Below, piece by piece: positions 1 to 5,847 of a DNA stretch of 8,221 nt. The first letter of the stretch is position 1; each line of letters opens with the position of its first letter. The stretch is taken from NCBI GenBank assembly GCA_005883775.1, contig VBEU01000115.1:1-8221 (forward strand). Direction: 5' to 3'. The notes under the pieces were generated by a model. The model had not been told where the DNA came from, searched no databases, and saw nothing but the letters and a program-made list of their open reading frames with translations. Both the position numbers and the translations under genes were made by a program. Origin of the DNA: Chloroflexota bacterium (GTDB taxonomy: Bacteria > Chloroflexota > Limnocylindria > P2-11E).

Positions 1-1
1 G

Positions 2-484
2 CCCACGCGGACCGGCCTCTACGTCCTCGATAGCTTGCTCGCCGGTGACCTCGAGGCTCTGCGCAGCAGCCTCCTCCATCTCGTCCTGCCCGCGCTGACC
101 CTGGGCTACTTCTCGACGGCGGTGATCGCGCGGATGACGCGCTCGAGCATGCTTGAGGTGCTCGGCCAGGACTACATGCGGACCGCGCGCGCGAAAGGAC
201 TCCAGGAGCGGCTCGTCGTGCTGCGCCACGGACTTCGCAACGCGCTCATCCCGACCGTCACCATCCTCGGTCTGACATTCGGAAGTCTTCTCTCGGGTGC
301 GGTGCTGACAGAGACGATCTTCAGCTGGCCCGGGCTGGGCCGTTATGCGACCGCGGCCGCCATCGCACTCGACTTCCCGGCGGTGCTCGGCGTCACCCTG
401 CTGGCGGCGATCGTGTATCCGCTCGCGAACCTCGTGGTCGACATCGCGTACTTCTGGCTCGATCCCCGGACGCAGCGTGGTTAA
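2..484 (+). CDS. ABC transporter permease, DppB/OppB type (5' end outside window)
   Basis: This is the C-terminal part (160 visible residues) of an inner-membrane permease of the peptide/nickel ABC importer family (binding-protein-dependent transport permease, BPD_transp_1). It would form the membrane channel together with the DppC-like protein encoded next. The reading frame is open from base 2, beginning PTRTGLYVLD, a usual position in DppB just before a transmembrane segment. The EAA-type loop that contacts the ATPase is visible around residues 57-84 (DYMRTARAKGL, then LRHGLRNALIP). The stretch LTETIFSWPGLGRYA and the ending WLDPR are typical of DppB. Hydrophobic helices lie on both sides of the EAA loop. 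The TAA stop at 482-484 lies inside the next gene, so the two are translationally coupled. The family call is secure. The substrate (dipeptide, oligopeptide, nickel or sugar oligomer) cannot be told from a permease fragment. Confidence 0.93.
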   Translation, partial: PTRTGLYVLDSLLAGDLEALRSSLLHLVLPALTLGYFSTAVIARMTRSSMLEVLGQDYMRTARAKGLQERLVVLRHGLRNALIPTVTILGLTFGSLLSGAVLTETIFSWPGLGRYATAAAIALDFPAVLGVTLLAAIVYPLANLVVDIAYFWLDPRTQRG

Positions 485-1352
485 CGCGGCGGCGGTGTCG
501 GCCCGCGGTTTGAGGCTCGCCGCGCGGGCACCGATCCTCGCCAATCCCCTCAACCTTCTGGCGCTGGCGCTCATCGCCGTGTTCGCGCTCTGCGCCCTGT
601 TGGCACCAGTGATCGCTCCGTATGACCCCCTGGCTCAGGAGCTCAGCCAGCGCCTCCGGCCGCCCTCACCCGAGCATTGGCTCGGAACCGACTCGCTCGG
701 ACGTGACATCGCGAGTCGGATCCTCTACGGCGCGCGCATCTCGTTGATCATCGGCGTGGTCGTTGTCGCATCGGCCGGCGTCGTGGGTACCGCCATCGGG
801 CTCATCGCGGGTTACGCCGGAGGCCTTGTGGACGAAGCGCTCATGCGTCTGACCGAGGTCTTCCTCGCCTTCCCGGCGCTGATCCTCGCGATGGCGATCG
901 CCGGAGCACTGGGGCCGAGCCTGACGAACGCGATCATCGCGATCGCCGCGGTGACCTGGGCGGTCTATGCGCGCCTTACGCGAGGGCAGATCCTTTCGCT
1001 GCGGCGCCGAGAGTTCGTCGAGGCGGCGAGGGCGATAGGCGCCTCGCGCACGAGGATCGTCGTGCGTCACCTGCTTCCCAATGCGCTCGCCCCGCTCATG
1101 ATCCAGGCGAGCTTCGATCTGGGCTCCTCGATCATCGCGGCGGCCGGGCTGAGCTTCATCGGCTTTGGCGCGCAGCCACCCACGCCAGAGTGGGGCGTGA
1201 TGATCAGCGAAGGCCGGAATTACATCAGCACGCAACCGTGGCTCTCGCTCTTCCCAGGGCTTGCGATCCTGCTGGCAGTGGGTTCGTTCAATCTTCTCGG
1301 TGACGGCCTTCGCGACGCGTTCGATCCGCGGCTCAGCCGAGCGCAGCGGTAG
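477..1352 (+). CDS. ABC transporter permease, DppC/OppC type
   Basis: This is the second membrane subunit of the peptide/nickel-type ABC importer, 291 residues, a normal length for DppC. An OppC_N-type N terminus has one transmembrane helix (about 26-46), then APYDP and the hallmark HWLGTDSLGRDI (67-78). The BPD permease domain follows, with the EAA loop near 180-203 (EFVEAARAIGAS to LLPNAL) and GLSFIGFGAQPPTPEWG at 224-240. The GTG at 477 is chosen because it gives the family length and overlaps the DppB stop by 8 bases. An in-frame GTG at 495 is the alternative. Neither has a clear Shine-Dalgarno sequence, which fits coupling to the upstream gene. The frame is open further upstream (to 345), but that extra sequence is the DppB gene read out of frame. 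No ATPase or binding-protein gene follows, so those subunits must be upstream or elsewhere. Confidence 0.95.
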   Translation: MVNAAAVSARGLRLAARAPILANPLNLLALALIAVFALCALLAPVIAPYDPLAQELSQRLRPPSPEHWLGTDSLGRDIASRILYGARISLIIGVVVVASAGVVGTAIGLIAGYAGGLVDEALMRLTEVFLAFPALILAMAIAGALGPSLTNAIIAIAAVTWAVYARLTRGQILSLRRREFVEAARAIGASRTRIVVRHLLPNALAPLMIQASFDLGSSIIAAAGLSFIGFGAQPPTPEWGVMISEGRNYISTQPWLSLFPGLAILLAVGSFNLLGDGLRDAFDPRLSRAQR

Positions 1353-1355
1353 AGA

Positions 1356-1372
1356 CCGCCCTGCGCGGGTGG
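1356..1372. terminator. GC-rich hairpin at a convergent junction, possible terminator
   Basis: CCGCCC and GGGTGG can pair as a 6-bp stem with one G-T wobble and a 5-base loop, TGCGC. It starts 4 bases after the DppC stop and ends 6 bases before the stop of the minus-strand small ORF. The placement suits a bidirectional terminator, but there is no T-run on either side, so intrinsic termination is uncertain. Confidence 0.3.
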
Positions 1373-1378
1373 GCTTGG

Positions 1379-1513
1379 CTAGAAGCGAATGTTGATGAGC
1401 GGCTTGGGGTCGGCGCCGCCGCCGATCGGTACCGTTGCAAGTAGCACGAGTACGACGACGACCAGTACCAGAAGGCCGATCGCGAGGCCCGCCGCAAAGC
1501 CGCTATCGCGCAT
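1379..1513 (-). CDS. putative small single-pass membrane protein (44 aa)
   Basis: I do not recognise a family. The ATG at 1513 opens a 44-residue frame ending in TAG. It has a short polar N terminus (MRDSGFAA), then one strongly hydrophobic helix of about 20 residues (roughly 9-29, rich in V and L), then a Gly/Pro-containing tail ending KPLINIRF. Its third codon positions are about 77% G or C, like the neighbouring genes, whereas accidental antisense frames here give Arg-rich translations. The frame can be extended to an ATG at 1588, but that extension lacks hydrophobic or other protein-like character. No good Shine-Dalgarno sequence precedes 1513. It is convergent with dppC and divergent from the amidase gene. 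Chance is a real alternative, because GTC/CTC-rich DNA readily gives V/L runs. Confidence 0.42.
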   Translation of the reverse strand: MRDSGFAAGLAIGLLVLVVVVLVLLATVPIGGGADPKPLINIRF

Positions 1514-1520
1514 GCTCGAT

Positions 1521-1549
1521 GGTGCCGAGCAGATGCGGTGCCAGAGCAG
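1521..1549. repeat. imperfect direct repeat in a divergent promoter region
   Basis: GGTGCCGAGCAG (1521-1532) recurs as GGTGCCAGAGCAG (1537-1549), offset by 16 bases with one inserted base. It lies in the 119-base gap between the candidate minus-strand small ORF and the amidase gene. It could be an operator or chance. I see no convincing -35/-10 pair in the rest of this gap. Confidence 0.3.
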
Positions 1550-1632
1550 GGACCGAAGCAGTGGCACGCTCGCCTGTTCAACGGGCAAGACTGCGCAATG
1601 CCTATTGCTTACTGCCGATACGCGATGCGAAG

Positions 1633-2691
1633 ATGCAGCGGTTGCTTCGTCGCTCAGTCGTCGCTGTTGCCATCCTTCTCACCAGCGCCGTCGGGATCAC
1701 CGATGGCATCCCTCGCCCGAGCGAGCACCCTGACGCGGCGGTCGTGCCTCTCCTCGATCCGGCGGCGATGCCCGAATCAGCGATCCCCGTGGCCCGAGCG
1801 GCCATGACATCGCGCTCGGCGCCATCGCTCCGGTTTCCGTACGTCCCCGAGCCGGAGTACATCACGAGCCCGACGAACTATTGGGCCGGCCGGGACGGCG
1901 CATCGATCGACTACATCGTCATCCATTACACCGATATCAGCTACGCGCGCACACTGCGGGCCTTCAGCAATCTGGCGTCGGACGTGAGCGCGCATTACGT
2001 CATTCGCGGCGATGGTCATATCGCTCAGATCGTCGCTGAAGGCGATACCGCCTGGCATTCGGGCAACGCCTGGTACAACCGGCATTCGATCGGGATCGAG
2101 CTCGAGCTCGACCGCGTGACAAACCCGGTCTTCACGACCGAGCAGTACTACGCGGGGGCGTCTCTCGTGTGCGCGATCTCGGCGCGCCAGGACGTACCGC
2201 TCGACCGCGATCACGTCATCGGGCACAACGAAGTACCCGGCACCACCCACACCGACCCGGGTCCGACCTGGGATTGGCCGCACTTCATGTGGCTCACGAG
2301 CCTCTGCGCGCCCCCAACGAGCGCGACCGTGCATGCGAGCTTCGTTTCGGAGACCCCCTATCCCGAGATCACCGCCGACGACAAAGCGCTCGTGTCGGTC
2401 GTCCTGCGCAATACCGGCTCGACCGCGTGGCGCAAGGGCACCGATCAGGAGGCGCGTCTCGGGATCCCCGGCACCTCGCCCGACCTCGCGTTCCTCGCCG
2501 ACAATTGGCCGGCGCCGGAGCGTCCCGCAATCCAACAAGAGGACATTGTTCCACCCGGCGGGACCGCGACGTTCTCCTTCCGAGTGAAGGGAGCGGTCCC
2601 GGGAGTCTTTGTCGTTCCTCTGCGCGGGGTCGTCGACGGCGGAGCCTGGATGGACGACATGGGGATGTTCACAGTCGTCACCGTCCGCTAG
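1633..2691 (+). CDS. secreted N-acetylmuramoyl-L-alanine amidase (Amidase_2) with C-terminal NBR1-like Ig module
   Basis: The 352-residue product probably cleaves the amide bond between N-acetylmuramic acid and L-alanine in peptidoglycan, outside the membrane. The ATG at 1633 gives a signal-peptide-like N terminus (MQRLLRRSVVAVAILLTSAV). The frame stays open back to 1435, but that upstream part is Arg-rich and not protein-like, and no strong ribosome site precedes 1633. The amidase domain spans about 88-225. By comparison with AmpD, the zinc ligands are H98 (IVIHYTD), H198 (VIGH) and D208 (HTDPGP), and the catalytic acid is E156 (SIGIELE). The lysine that precedes TDPGP in AmpD is His206 here. 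Residues about 232-352 form an Ig-like module (NTGSTAW, then GGAWMDDMGMF) similar to one in the phosphodiester glycosidase at 4148. Roles in wall turnover or in lysis of other cells are both possible. Confidence 0.9.
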   Translation: MQRLLRRSVVAVAILLTSAVGITDGIPRPSEHPDAAVVPLLDPAAMPESAIPVARAAMTSRSAPSLRFPYVPEPEYITSPTNYWAGRDGASIDYIVIHYTDISYARTLRAFSNLASDVSAHYVIRGDGHIAQIVAEGDTAWHSGNAWYNRHSIGIELELDRVTNPVFTTEQYYAGASLVCAISARQDVPLDRDHVIGHNEVPGTTHTDPGPTWDWPHFMWLTSLCAPPTSATVHASFVSETPYPEITADDKALVSVVLRNTGSTAWRKGTDQEARLGIPGTSPDLAFLADNWPAPERPAIQQEDIVPPGGTATFSFRVKGAVPGVFVVPLRGVVDGGAWMDDMGMFTVVTVR

Positions 2692-3211
2692 GGACCCGCT
2701 CCCGATACAGATCGCGAAGCGCTCCGATCTCCCCGCCGTGATGCGCGTCGTGGCTGATCATCGTCCAGAAGATCCGCCGCGCGGGCCATCGTTCGCCCCA
2801 ATTCGTCAGCACCAGTTTTTCGAGGCCCGCGTCGTCGAGGCCGGCCAGGTCGCGGACGAGCATGGCGTGCCCGGCCTCGAGCTGCGCGATCGCCGCCGCG
2901 GCGGTGTGCGCCGAGTCGATCTCCGGGAAGGTGAGCTTCGCCTCGCCGAACGCGTACTCGTGATACATGACCTTGCACTCCGCGACGTGCACCAGGCGCC
3001 AGCCGATCGTCGTGAACGGCGCCGGATCGGGATGCGGCGGTTCGGGATAATCGACCGCCCAGCGCCCGTCATCCCGGCGACGCACGGTCCAGCATCCCGC
3101 GACCGGCTCCCAGAAGAATGCATCGTCGGTGAGACCGTCGACACACCCGCGGAGGTCTTCGTATGCCTCCTGCAGCTCCCAGCCGAGGAGTTCGACGGCT
3201 GCTCGCGCCAT
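2678..3211 (-). CDS. DinB-family (DinB/YfiT-like four-helix) protein
   Basis: The 177-residue product matches the DinB/YfiT-like fold, a metal-binding four-helix bundle. Some relatives are thiol-dependent transferases (bacillithiol, mycothiol), but most have no known function. The expected three-histidine metal site is present: H75 in the second helix (WRLVHVAECK) and H154 and H158 in HDAHHGGEIGALR (154-166). The N terminus (ELLGWELQEAYEDL) and FFWEPVAGCWTVR (32-44) are also typical. The ATG at 3211 is the first start after an in-frame stop, and no Shine-Dalgarno sequence precedes it, so translation may depend on a short or absent leader. The 3' end overlaps the amidase gene tail to tail by 14 bases, and the start is divergent from the YceI gene. 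The family is clear and the biochemical role is not. Confidence 0.9.
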   Translation of the reverse strand: MARAAVELLGWELQEAYEDLRGCVDGLTDDAFFWEPVAGCWTVRRRDDGRWAVDYPEPPHPDPAPFTTIGWRLVHVAECKVMYHEYAFGEAKLTFPEIDSAHTAAAAIAQLEAGHAMLVRDLAGLDDAGLEKLVLTNWGERWPARRIFWTMISHDAHHGGEIGALRDLYRERVPSGR

Positions 3212-3242
3212 CGGACCGAACGATAGAACGGCGTCGATGTTC

Positions 3243-3258
3243 TTAGCGAACTGTTAGC
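3243..3258. promoter_or_regulatory. TTAGC direct repeat at 11-base spacing between divergent genes
   Basis: TTAGC occurs at 3243-3247 and 3254-3258, exactly 11 bases apart, so both copies lie on the same helix face. It sits in the 119-base gap between the divergent DinB and YceI genes. This spacing is common for response-regulator half-sites, but with only 5 matching bases chance is plausible. Confidence 0.25.
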
Positions 3259-3264
3259 CATCCC

Positions 3265-3295
3265 TTGCCACGGTCCCAGGTGCTCCTCCTAGAGT
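3265..3295 (+). promoter_or_regulatory. weak candidate promoter for the YceI lipoprotein gene
   Basis: TTGCCA (3265-3270) and TAGAGT (3290-3295) resemble -35 and -10 boxes, separated by 19 bases, slightly longer than ideal. They lie upstream of a strong ribosome site and the YceI start. This is a suggestion from consensus resemblance only. Confidence 0.22.
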
Positions 3296-3310
3296 CGACC
3301 GTGACAAAGC

Positions 3311-3317
3311 GGAGGAG
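3311..3317 (+). promoter_or_regulatory. ribosome binding site GGAGGAG of the YceI lipoprotein gene
   Basis: This strong Shine-Dalgarno sequence lies 13 bases before the ATG at 3331 and 7 bases before an in-frame TTG at 3325. The spacing favours TTG, which would add only two residues before the signal peptide. The codon itself favours ATG. It argues against longer starts further upstream. Confidence 0.6.
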
Positions 3318-3330
3318 CAGAGACTTGATC

Positions 3331-4020
3331 ATGCCTGCACGTGCTCGTTACATCCCGGCCGTCCTGGCCGCGTCGGTATTCGCCGCGGCATGCGGCGGAT
3401 CGACGACGGTCTCGGATGCCAGCCCGACTCCGACCGCGGGCATTGCCGCCACGGCGACGGCTGCGGCTGCGTCTGACGCCGCTTGGACGGTGACCGATAA
3501 ATCGAAGGCGACGATCCGCGTTCGCGAGCAGCTGGTTGGCGTGAGCCTGCCATCCGACGCGGTCCTGACCGCGACCGGTGCGAAGGGCTCCTTCACGCTG
3601 AATTCCGATGGGACGTTCGCATCGGGATCGAAGATCACGTTCGATCTCACAACGCTCTCGAGCGACGAGCGCGACCGCGACAACTTCATCAAGAACGACA
3701 CGCTCCAGGTCCGTCAGTTCCCCACCGCGGAGTTCGTTCCGACGAAGACGAGCGGGCTTACGGTGCCGCTCGCGGCGAGCGGAACGTTCACGTTCACGCT
3801 GACCGGGAACATGACCATCAAAGGAAAGACGAAAGAGGTCACCTTCGACGTGACCGCGAAGCGCGACGGCAGCGATCTCACCGCGACGGCGACGGCGAGT
3901 CCGAGCTGGAAGTTCGGTGACTTTGGAATGACCGCACCGTCGGTCCCCTTCCGCGTGCTCAGCGTGACCGACGAGATCCGCGCCGCCATCGATATCGTCG
4001 CGACGGGACCAAAGGGCTAA
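3331..4020 (+). CDS. YceI-family lipoprotein
   Basis: The 229-residue product is predicted to be anchored by lipid outside the cytoplasmic membrane. Residues 1-20 are a signal peptide (MPARARYIPAVLAASVFAAA) ending in a lipobox with C21 as the modified cysteine. A low-complexity Ala/Thr/Pro/Ser linker runs to about residue 50. The YceI domain follows (about 51-226), with WTVTDKSKATIRVREQL at its start, SSDERDRDNFIKND (110-123), FPTAEFVPTKT (130-140) and MTIKGKTKEVTFDV (161-174), all in the usual order. YceI domains are lipocalin-like barrels that bind polyisoprenoids or other amphiphiles in the characterised cases; the ligand here is unknown. The ATG at 3331 is used, with TTG at 3325 as a close alternative. 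The gene stands alone, divergent from the DinB gene. Confidence 0.93.
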   Translation: MPARARYIPAVLAASVFAAACGGSTTVSDASPTPTAGIAATATAAAASDAAWTVTDKSKATIRVREQLVGVSLPSDAVLTATGAKGSFTLNSDGTFASGSKITFDLTTLSSDERDRDNFIKNDTLQVRQFPTAEFVPTKTSGLTVPLAASGTFTFTLTGNMTIKGKTKEVTFDVTAKRDGSDLTATATASPSWKFGDFGMTAPSVPFRVLSVTDEIRAAIDIVATGPKG

Positions 4021-4071
4021 GACCCGCCGGCAACCTAGCTCAACTAGCGACCTCAAGGTATCAACTTGGCG

Positions 4072-4086
4072 TACCGCACGGTACCG
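4072..4086. promoter_or_regulatory. nested inverted repeats, possible operator of the phosphodiester glycosidase gene
   Basis: TACCG and CGGTA form an inverted repeat with a 2-base spacer (4072-4083), overlapping the perfect palindrome CGGTACCG (4079-4086). GTACCG is also repeated directly at 4071 and 4081, one helical turn apart. The block lies 62 bases before the GTG start at 4148, in a 127-base gap. I see no clear promoter boxes near it. Confidence 0.33.
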
Positions 4087-4104
4087 AAACGTGTCGTCCC
4101 CCGG

Positions 4105-4120
4105 CCGGCGGTATTGCCGG
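4105..4120 (+). other. small GC hairpin in the leader of the phosphodiester glycosidase gene
   Basis: CCGGC (4105-4109) pairs with GCCGG (4116-4120) around the 6-base loop GGTATT, 27 bases before the GTG start. No T-run follows, so it is not an obvious terminator. In such GC-rich DNA a 5-bp stem may be chance. Confidence 0.2.
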
Positions 4121-4147
4121 AGCCGTTCGCCCCGTTAGCTTCGACAA

Positions 4148-5467
4148 GTGGGATCGCGCATTTTCTCGCCGCTCCTCGTAGCGGCGATCGTTTTCAGCTC
4201 GCTGGCGGCTTGGCCGGCATCGCGCGCATTCGCCGCGCCGGTGTCGAACGCGCCCGCCGCGGCCACATGCGCGAGCAGCGTCGGTCCTGGGATACCGCAC
4301 CCTGCCGGTCTTCCCGCCGGCGTCGAGGGTTTCCACGCGCAGTGGTACGGACAGAGCGGGTATCCCACGCTTTGCCCCGGCGAGCGCTCCACCGCGACCG
4401 TCGCGTACTACAACTCCGGCTCTCTCGGCTGGGTGCGCGGGCGCATGGGCGAGGTCGCCTACCTCGGCACGTGGGGGCCCGAGCCGGGTCAGGATCGCAT
4501 CACGCCACTCGGCGGTGATGGCGGAGCAGGCTCGCCCGCGACGGGATGGCCTCGCTATAACCGCATCGCGATGCAGCCCGCGGACTACGTCGGCCCCGGA
4601 ATGGTGTCGTGGTTCCAATTCACCATCCAGGCGCCGGCCACGGCCGGGTACTACCGCCTTTATCTGCGTCCGCTGATCGAAGGCGCGACGTGGCTCGAGG
4701 ACTTCGGCGTCTTCTGGCTGGTCACGGTCCTCAACCCTGATGGGACGCGACCGGCCCCAGCGGAGACTGGACTCGGCTACAGCTACCAGAGCGTGTCGAC
4801 AGTGCGCGGCACCTTCAACGTGCACCTGATCAAGGAGCGACTCTCGCAGGTCACGGTCAGGACGCTCACAGCGAACACCACCGACTGTTTCAACAACTGT
4901 CCGGCGAAGCCGCTCGATCAATACGCTAGCGAGAACGGCGCCTACGCGGGCATGAACGGCACGTATCTCTGCCCGCCCGACTATGCCCAGTGCGCCGGCA
5001 AGGTGAACTCGTACGACTATGCCGTCTACAACAGCAACCTCCGTCGCTGGATCAACTACAACGCGCTCAACGCCCAGAACGGCGGGCTCCTCTTCAACGG
5101 CGCGAGCACGAGCGTCTATCGGCGGACGTACGTCTATTACCAGAACCAGACCCCGATCACCGCGGCGATCACGAACTTCCCGCTGCTCGTTCAGAACGGG
5201 TCGGTTATCGATTCGACCTCCGAGCAGAACGGCTCGCAGCTGCTGAAGGGGACGAAGGGCGCGATCGGCGTCGACGGCGCCTACATCTATCTCGCGATCG
5301 TCACCAATGCGACGGTGACCGATTCCGCTTACGTGATGCAGGCCCTCGGCGCCCGGGATGCGCTCAACCTCGACGGCGGCGGCACCGCCGCCATGTGGAT
5401 CAGCGGTTCCTACAAGGTCGGCCCGGGCCGCTTGCTCCCGAACGCGATCGTCCTCACCAAGCCCTAG
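4148..5467 (+). CDS. secreted phosphodiester glycosidase family protein (NAGPA-type) with N-terminal NBR1-like Ig module
   Basis: The 439-residue product has a signal peptide (about 1-30, ending AFAAP). An Ig-like module follows (about 60-196: YYNSGSLGWVRG, then GATWLEDFGVFW at 179-190), similar to the amidase's C-terminal module. The catalytic domain is NAGPA-like (about 215-438). Its family marks are GAYAGMNGTY (264-273), KGAIGVDGAYIYLA (370-383) and ALNLDGGGTAAMW (405-417). The family is named for the mammalian enzyme that removes N-acetylglucosamine from phosphodiester-linked mannose 6-phosphate. Bacterial members act on sugar phosphodiesters, with substrates mostly unknown. Six cysteines in the mature part (41, 76, 247, 251, 275, 282) could form disulfides. 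The start is GTG with no strong ribosome site; it is chosen because the signal peptide begins there. Teichoic-acid-like or exopolysaccharide substrates are conceivable but unproven. Confidence 0.88.
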   Translation: MGSRIFSPLLVAAIVFSSLAAWPASRAFAAPVSNAPAAATCASSVGPGIPHPAGLPAGVEGFHAQWYGQSGYPTLCPGERSTATVAYYNSGSLGWVRGRMGEVAYLGTWGPEPGQDRITPLGGDGGAGSPATGWPRYNRIAMQPADYVGPGMVSWFQFTIQAPATAGYYRLYLRPLIEGATWLEDFGVFWLVTVLNPDGTRPAPAETGLGYSYQSVSTVRGTFNVHLIKERLSQVTVRTLTANTTDCFNNCPAKPLDQYASENGAYAGMNGTYLCPPDYAQCAGKVNSYDYAVYNSNLRRWINYNALNAQNGGLLFNGASTSVYRRTYVYYQNQTPITAAITNFPLLVQNGSVIDSTSEQNGSQLLKGTKGAIGVDGAYIYLAIVTNATVTDSAYVMQALGARDALNLDGGGTAAMWISGSYKVGPGRLLPNAIVLTKP

Positions 5468-5475
5468 CGCCGAGA

Positions 5476-5811
5476 CTAGTTCGCGGCGCGGAGCTCGAAG
5501 TTCAGGCGGCGAACGAGCGAGCCGTCGATCTCGAAATTCCAAGTCGTGTAGTTCGCGAAGATACCTGGCGCGCGGGTCAGCGTCGTGATCTTCACGTTCT
5601 TGCCGTCGACCAGCTCATCGCGCGGTGTCTGGACCAGCTCTACCGGTGCCATGCGGATCATCTGACGGACACCCTCCTTGCCCTGGAAGGGCTCAGGCAG
5701 GCCGGGCAGGGTCACCTCGACATCGTCGGCGCAGAGCGCAGCCGCCGCGTCGGCGTTGCGATCCTGCACCGCCTGAACGAACGACCGGGCGACGTCGAGA
5801 GTAGAGTCCAT
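5476..5811 (-). CDS. SnoaL-like / NTF2-fold protein
   Basis: The 111-residue protein has the form of a SnoaL-like domain of the NTF2 superfamily, a cone-shaped alpha/beta fold used by small enzymes and ligand-binding proteins. The N-terminal helix ARSFVQAVQDRNADAAAALC (8-27) is followed by ADDVEVTLPG (28-37) and FQGKEGVRQMIRM (42-54), a characteristic order. The C-terminal half gives alternating beta strands (KITTLTR, YTTWNFEIDG, RLNFELRA). The ATG at 5811 is chosen because translation upstream of it, though open to 6216, is antisense to the VOC gene and not protein-like. No Shine-Dalgarno sequence is seen. The stop is 8 bases beyond the end of the convergent phosphodiester glycosidase gene. 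The fold call is good, but function cannot be inferred because members range from isomerases and cyclases to non-enzymes. Confidence 0.85.
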   Translation of the reverse strand: MDSTLDVARSFVQAVQDRNADAAAALCADDVEVTLPGLPEPFQGKEGVRQMIRMAPVELVQTPRDELVDGKNVKITTLTRAPGIFANYTTWNFEIDGSLVRRLNFELRAAN

Positions 5812-5818
5812 CCCAGGC

Positions 5819-5835
5819 ACAAAGCGTAGACAAAG
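5819..5835. promoter_or_regulatory. ACAAAG direct repeat at 11-base spacing in a 36-base divergent gap
   Basis: ACAAAG occurs at 5819-5824 and 5830-5835, 11 bases apart, in the very short gap between the divergent SnoaL-like and VOC genes. The second copy touches the VOC ribosome site. A protein bound here could affect both genes. The short repeat length leaves chance open. Confidence 0.3.
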
Positions 5836-5836
5836 G

Positions 5837-5841
5837 GGAGG
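5837..5841 (+). promoter_or_regulatory. ribosome binding site GGAGG of the VOC gene
   Basis: GGAGG, within a longer GGGGAGG, lies 6 bases before the GTG at 5848. It decides in favour of this non-ATG start, which also places the first beta strand of the VOC domain correctly. Confidence 0.75.
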
Positions 5842-5847
5842 TCGGAC

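Noticed and set aside
666..1235. A 189-residue minus-strand frame inside the dppC-like gene
   Set aside because: It is a shadow of a well-supported permease gene, with a highly charged low-complexity translation and no motif.
1777..2538. A 253-residue minus-strand frame across the amidase gene
   Set aside because: It is antisense to the amidase domain, which has its full zinc site; its own translation shows no family motif.
4061..5542. A 493-residue open frame on the minus strand, antisense to the phosphodiester glycosidase gene
   Set aside because: Its translation is dominated by Arg, Ala, Val and Gly with no domain motif, as expected for the antisense of a GC-rich gene. The plus-strand frame has a signal peptide and clear NAGPA motifs.
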